Shown: one piece after another, positions 7,474-7,942 of the stretch
How positions within the stretch are numbered: the first letter of the stretch is position 1
How the letters are laid out: every line of letters begins with the position of its first letter
NCBI GenBank assembly: GCA_001515955.1
Contig: LOES01000205.1
Location: 1 to 7,942, forward strand
DNA length: 7,942 nt
Origin: Clostridia bacterium BRH_c25
GTDB lineage: Bacteria > Bacillota_A > Clostridia > Lutisporales > Lutisporaceae
Reading direction: 5' to 3'
The notes under the pieces: generated by a model
The model's input: the letters and a program-made list of their open reading frames with translations, nothing else
Told to the model about the DNA's origin: nothing
The model's database searches: none
Made by a program: the position numbers and the translations under genes

Positions 7474-7557
7474 ACCTTTTGGATTAATGATAAAATACCT
7501 TGGTTTACATAGCAAATTTTTTAGAAATATTGTTGTATGTATTTTTACACATGATGA

Positions 7558-7596
7558 GAACTCTGTCAACAGGTAGTTGGCAGAGTTCATTTTTTT
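7558..7596 (+). terminator. Inward-facing terminator inside the IS right end
   Basis: GAACTCTGTCAAC (7558-7570) pairs with GTTGGCAGAGTTC (7576-7588), 13 pairs with one G-U wobble, around a 5-base loop AGGTA. An A and a T7 run (7590-7596) follow. The T run is on the plus strand only, so it blocks transcripts entering the element antisense to its transposase. On the minus strand there is no T run, so it is a poor transposase terminator. Confidence 0.82.
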
Positions 7597-7600
7597 ATAC

Positions 7601-7942
7601 TTAATCTATATCTGCCAGGGTAATCCTACCCTCGAAATAAATACATAGCTGCTCTAAAATCTTACCCCAATCCCAAGGTTTGCCGTTCCACTTCTTCGTG
7701 ATGTCCACCATTGAAAGGTACAGCATTTTGAAAAGGGCGTCGTCAGTTGGGAAAATAGTCTTAGATTTAGTAACCTTCCTGAGCTGCCGATTGAAGTTTT
7801 CGATGGAATTGGTCGTGTATATGATTTTCCGGAGTTCCGGCGGATATTTGAAGTAGGTAGCCAGCTGCGACCAGTTATTCCGCCAGGATGCTATGGAGCT
7901 CGGATATCTGCCGCCCCATTTCTCCTCCAGCTTATCAAGTTC
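7601..7942 (-). CDS. IS256-family transposase, C-terminal 113 residues
   Basis: Read on the minus strand from 7942 to the TAA at 7603-7601, the frame gives ELDKLEEKWGGRYPSSI, SWRNNWSQL, FKYPPELRKIIYTTNSIENF, RQLRKVTKSK, PTDDALFKMLYLSMVDITKKW and FEGRITLADID. This is the typical C-terminus of IS256 (mutator-type) DDE transposases. The Glu of TTNSIENFN (codon at 7801-7799) is in the position of the third catalytic residue and is followed seven residues later by Arg, the usual E-K/R spacing. The two catalytic Asp residues and about 290 residues would lie outside the window, so I cannot say whether the gene is intact. The visible part has no stop or frameshift. The enzyme cuts and pastes or copies its own element by acting on the terminal repeats. 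Confidence 0.93.
   Translation of the reverse strand, partial: ELDKLEEKWGGRYPSSIASWRNNWSQLATYFKYPPELRKIIYTTNSIENFNRQLRKVTKSKTIFPTDDALFKMLYLSMVDITKKWNGKPWDWGKILEQLCIYFEGRITLADID

Larger units (their letters stand above)
7451..7942 (-). mobile_element. IS256-family element, right end, runs off the window
   Basis: It comprises a terminal repeat at its outer edge (7455-7470), about 130 bases of non-coding end sequence with an inward-facing terminator, and the 3' part of a transposase on the minus strand. A sampled line of the transposase is about 58% GC (7861-7920), well above the AT-rich surroundings, which fits recent arrival. Bases 7474-7557 hold only AT-rich subterminal sequence with short GTGTAAA/TTTACAC repeats. 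The outer boundary is probably 7450-7452, but the target duplication cannot be confirmed without the other end. Confidence 0.82.

Noticed and set aside
7450..7480. Outward -35-like TTTACA in the terminal repeat forming a hybrid promoter
   Set aside because: IS256 elements can do this, but no fitting -10 sequence lies 16-18 bases outside either repeat here.

Overview
The window is most likely from a low-GC Gram-positive bacterium of the Clostridia. Three things point there: the variant of the Rhs core that ends in DPTGH, AT-rich flanks with purine-rich ribosome binding sites, and IS256-family transposon ends. The species cannot be read from the sequence. The window is an accessory toxin locus with mobile-element damage.

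Positions 1-6471 hold one very long plus-strand gene whose 5' end lies outside the window. It encodes an Rhs/YD-repeat polymorphic toxin: more than 40 YD repeats, the conserved Rhs-associated core closing at DPTGH (ends about 5388), then a 360-residue C-terminal region that I do not recognise. That region starts with a glycine-rich hydrophobic stretch and an Asn/Gly/Asp linker and ends in a mostly helical, AT-rich domain, the expected position of the variable toxin tip. Only 21 bases downstream, 6493-6876 encodes a small lipoprotein, the best candidate for the cognate immunity protein.

From about 6940 the window is a patchwork. First comes the left end of a decayed IS256-family element (terminal repeat, hairpin/terminator, first 29 or so transposase residues). 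Next is what looks like the end of a second, orphan toxin tip (7181-7294), then a short gene resembling DUF4926-type immunity proteins (7309-7473). A second IS256-family element enters from about 7451 and runs off the right edge. It carries the C-terminal 113 residues of its transposase on the minus strand, and its terminal repeat supplies the last codons and stop of the truncated immunity-like gene.

Inferred overall picture: an Rhs toxin with its currently fitted tip and immunity gene, followed by a discarded tip/immunity pair, with two IS256-type insertions in the graveyard downstream.
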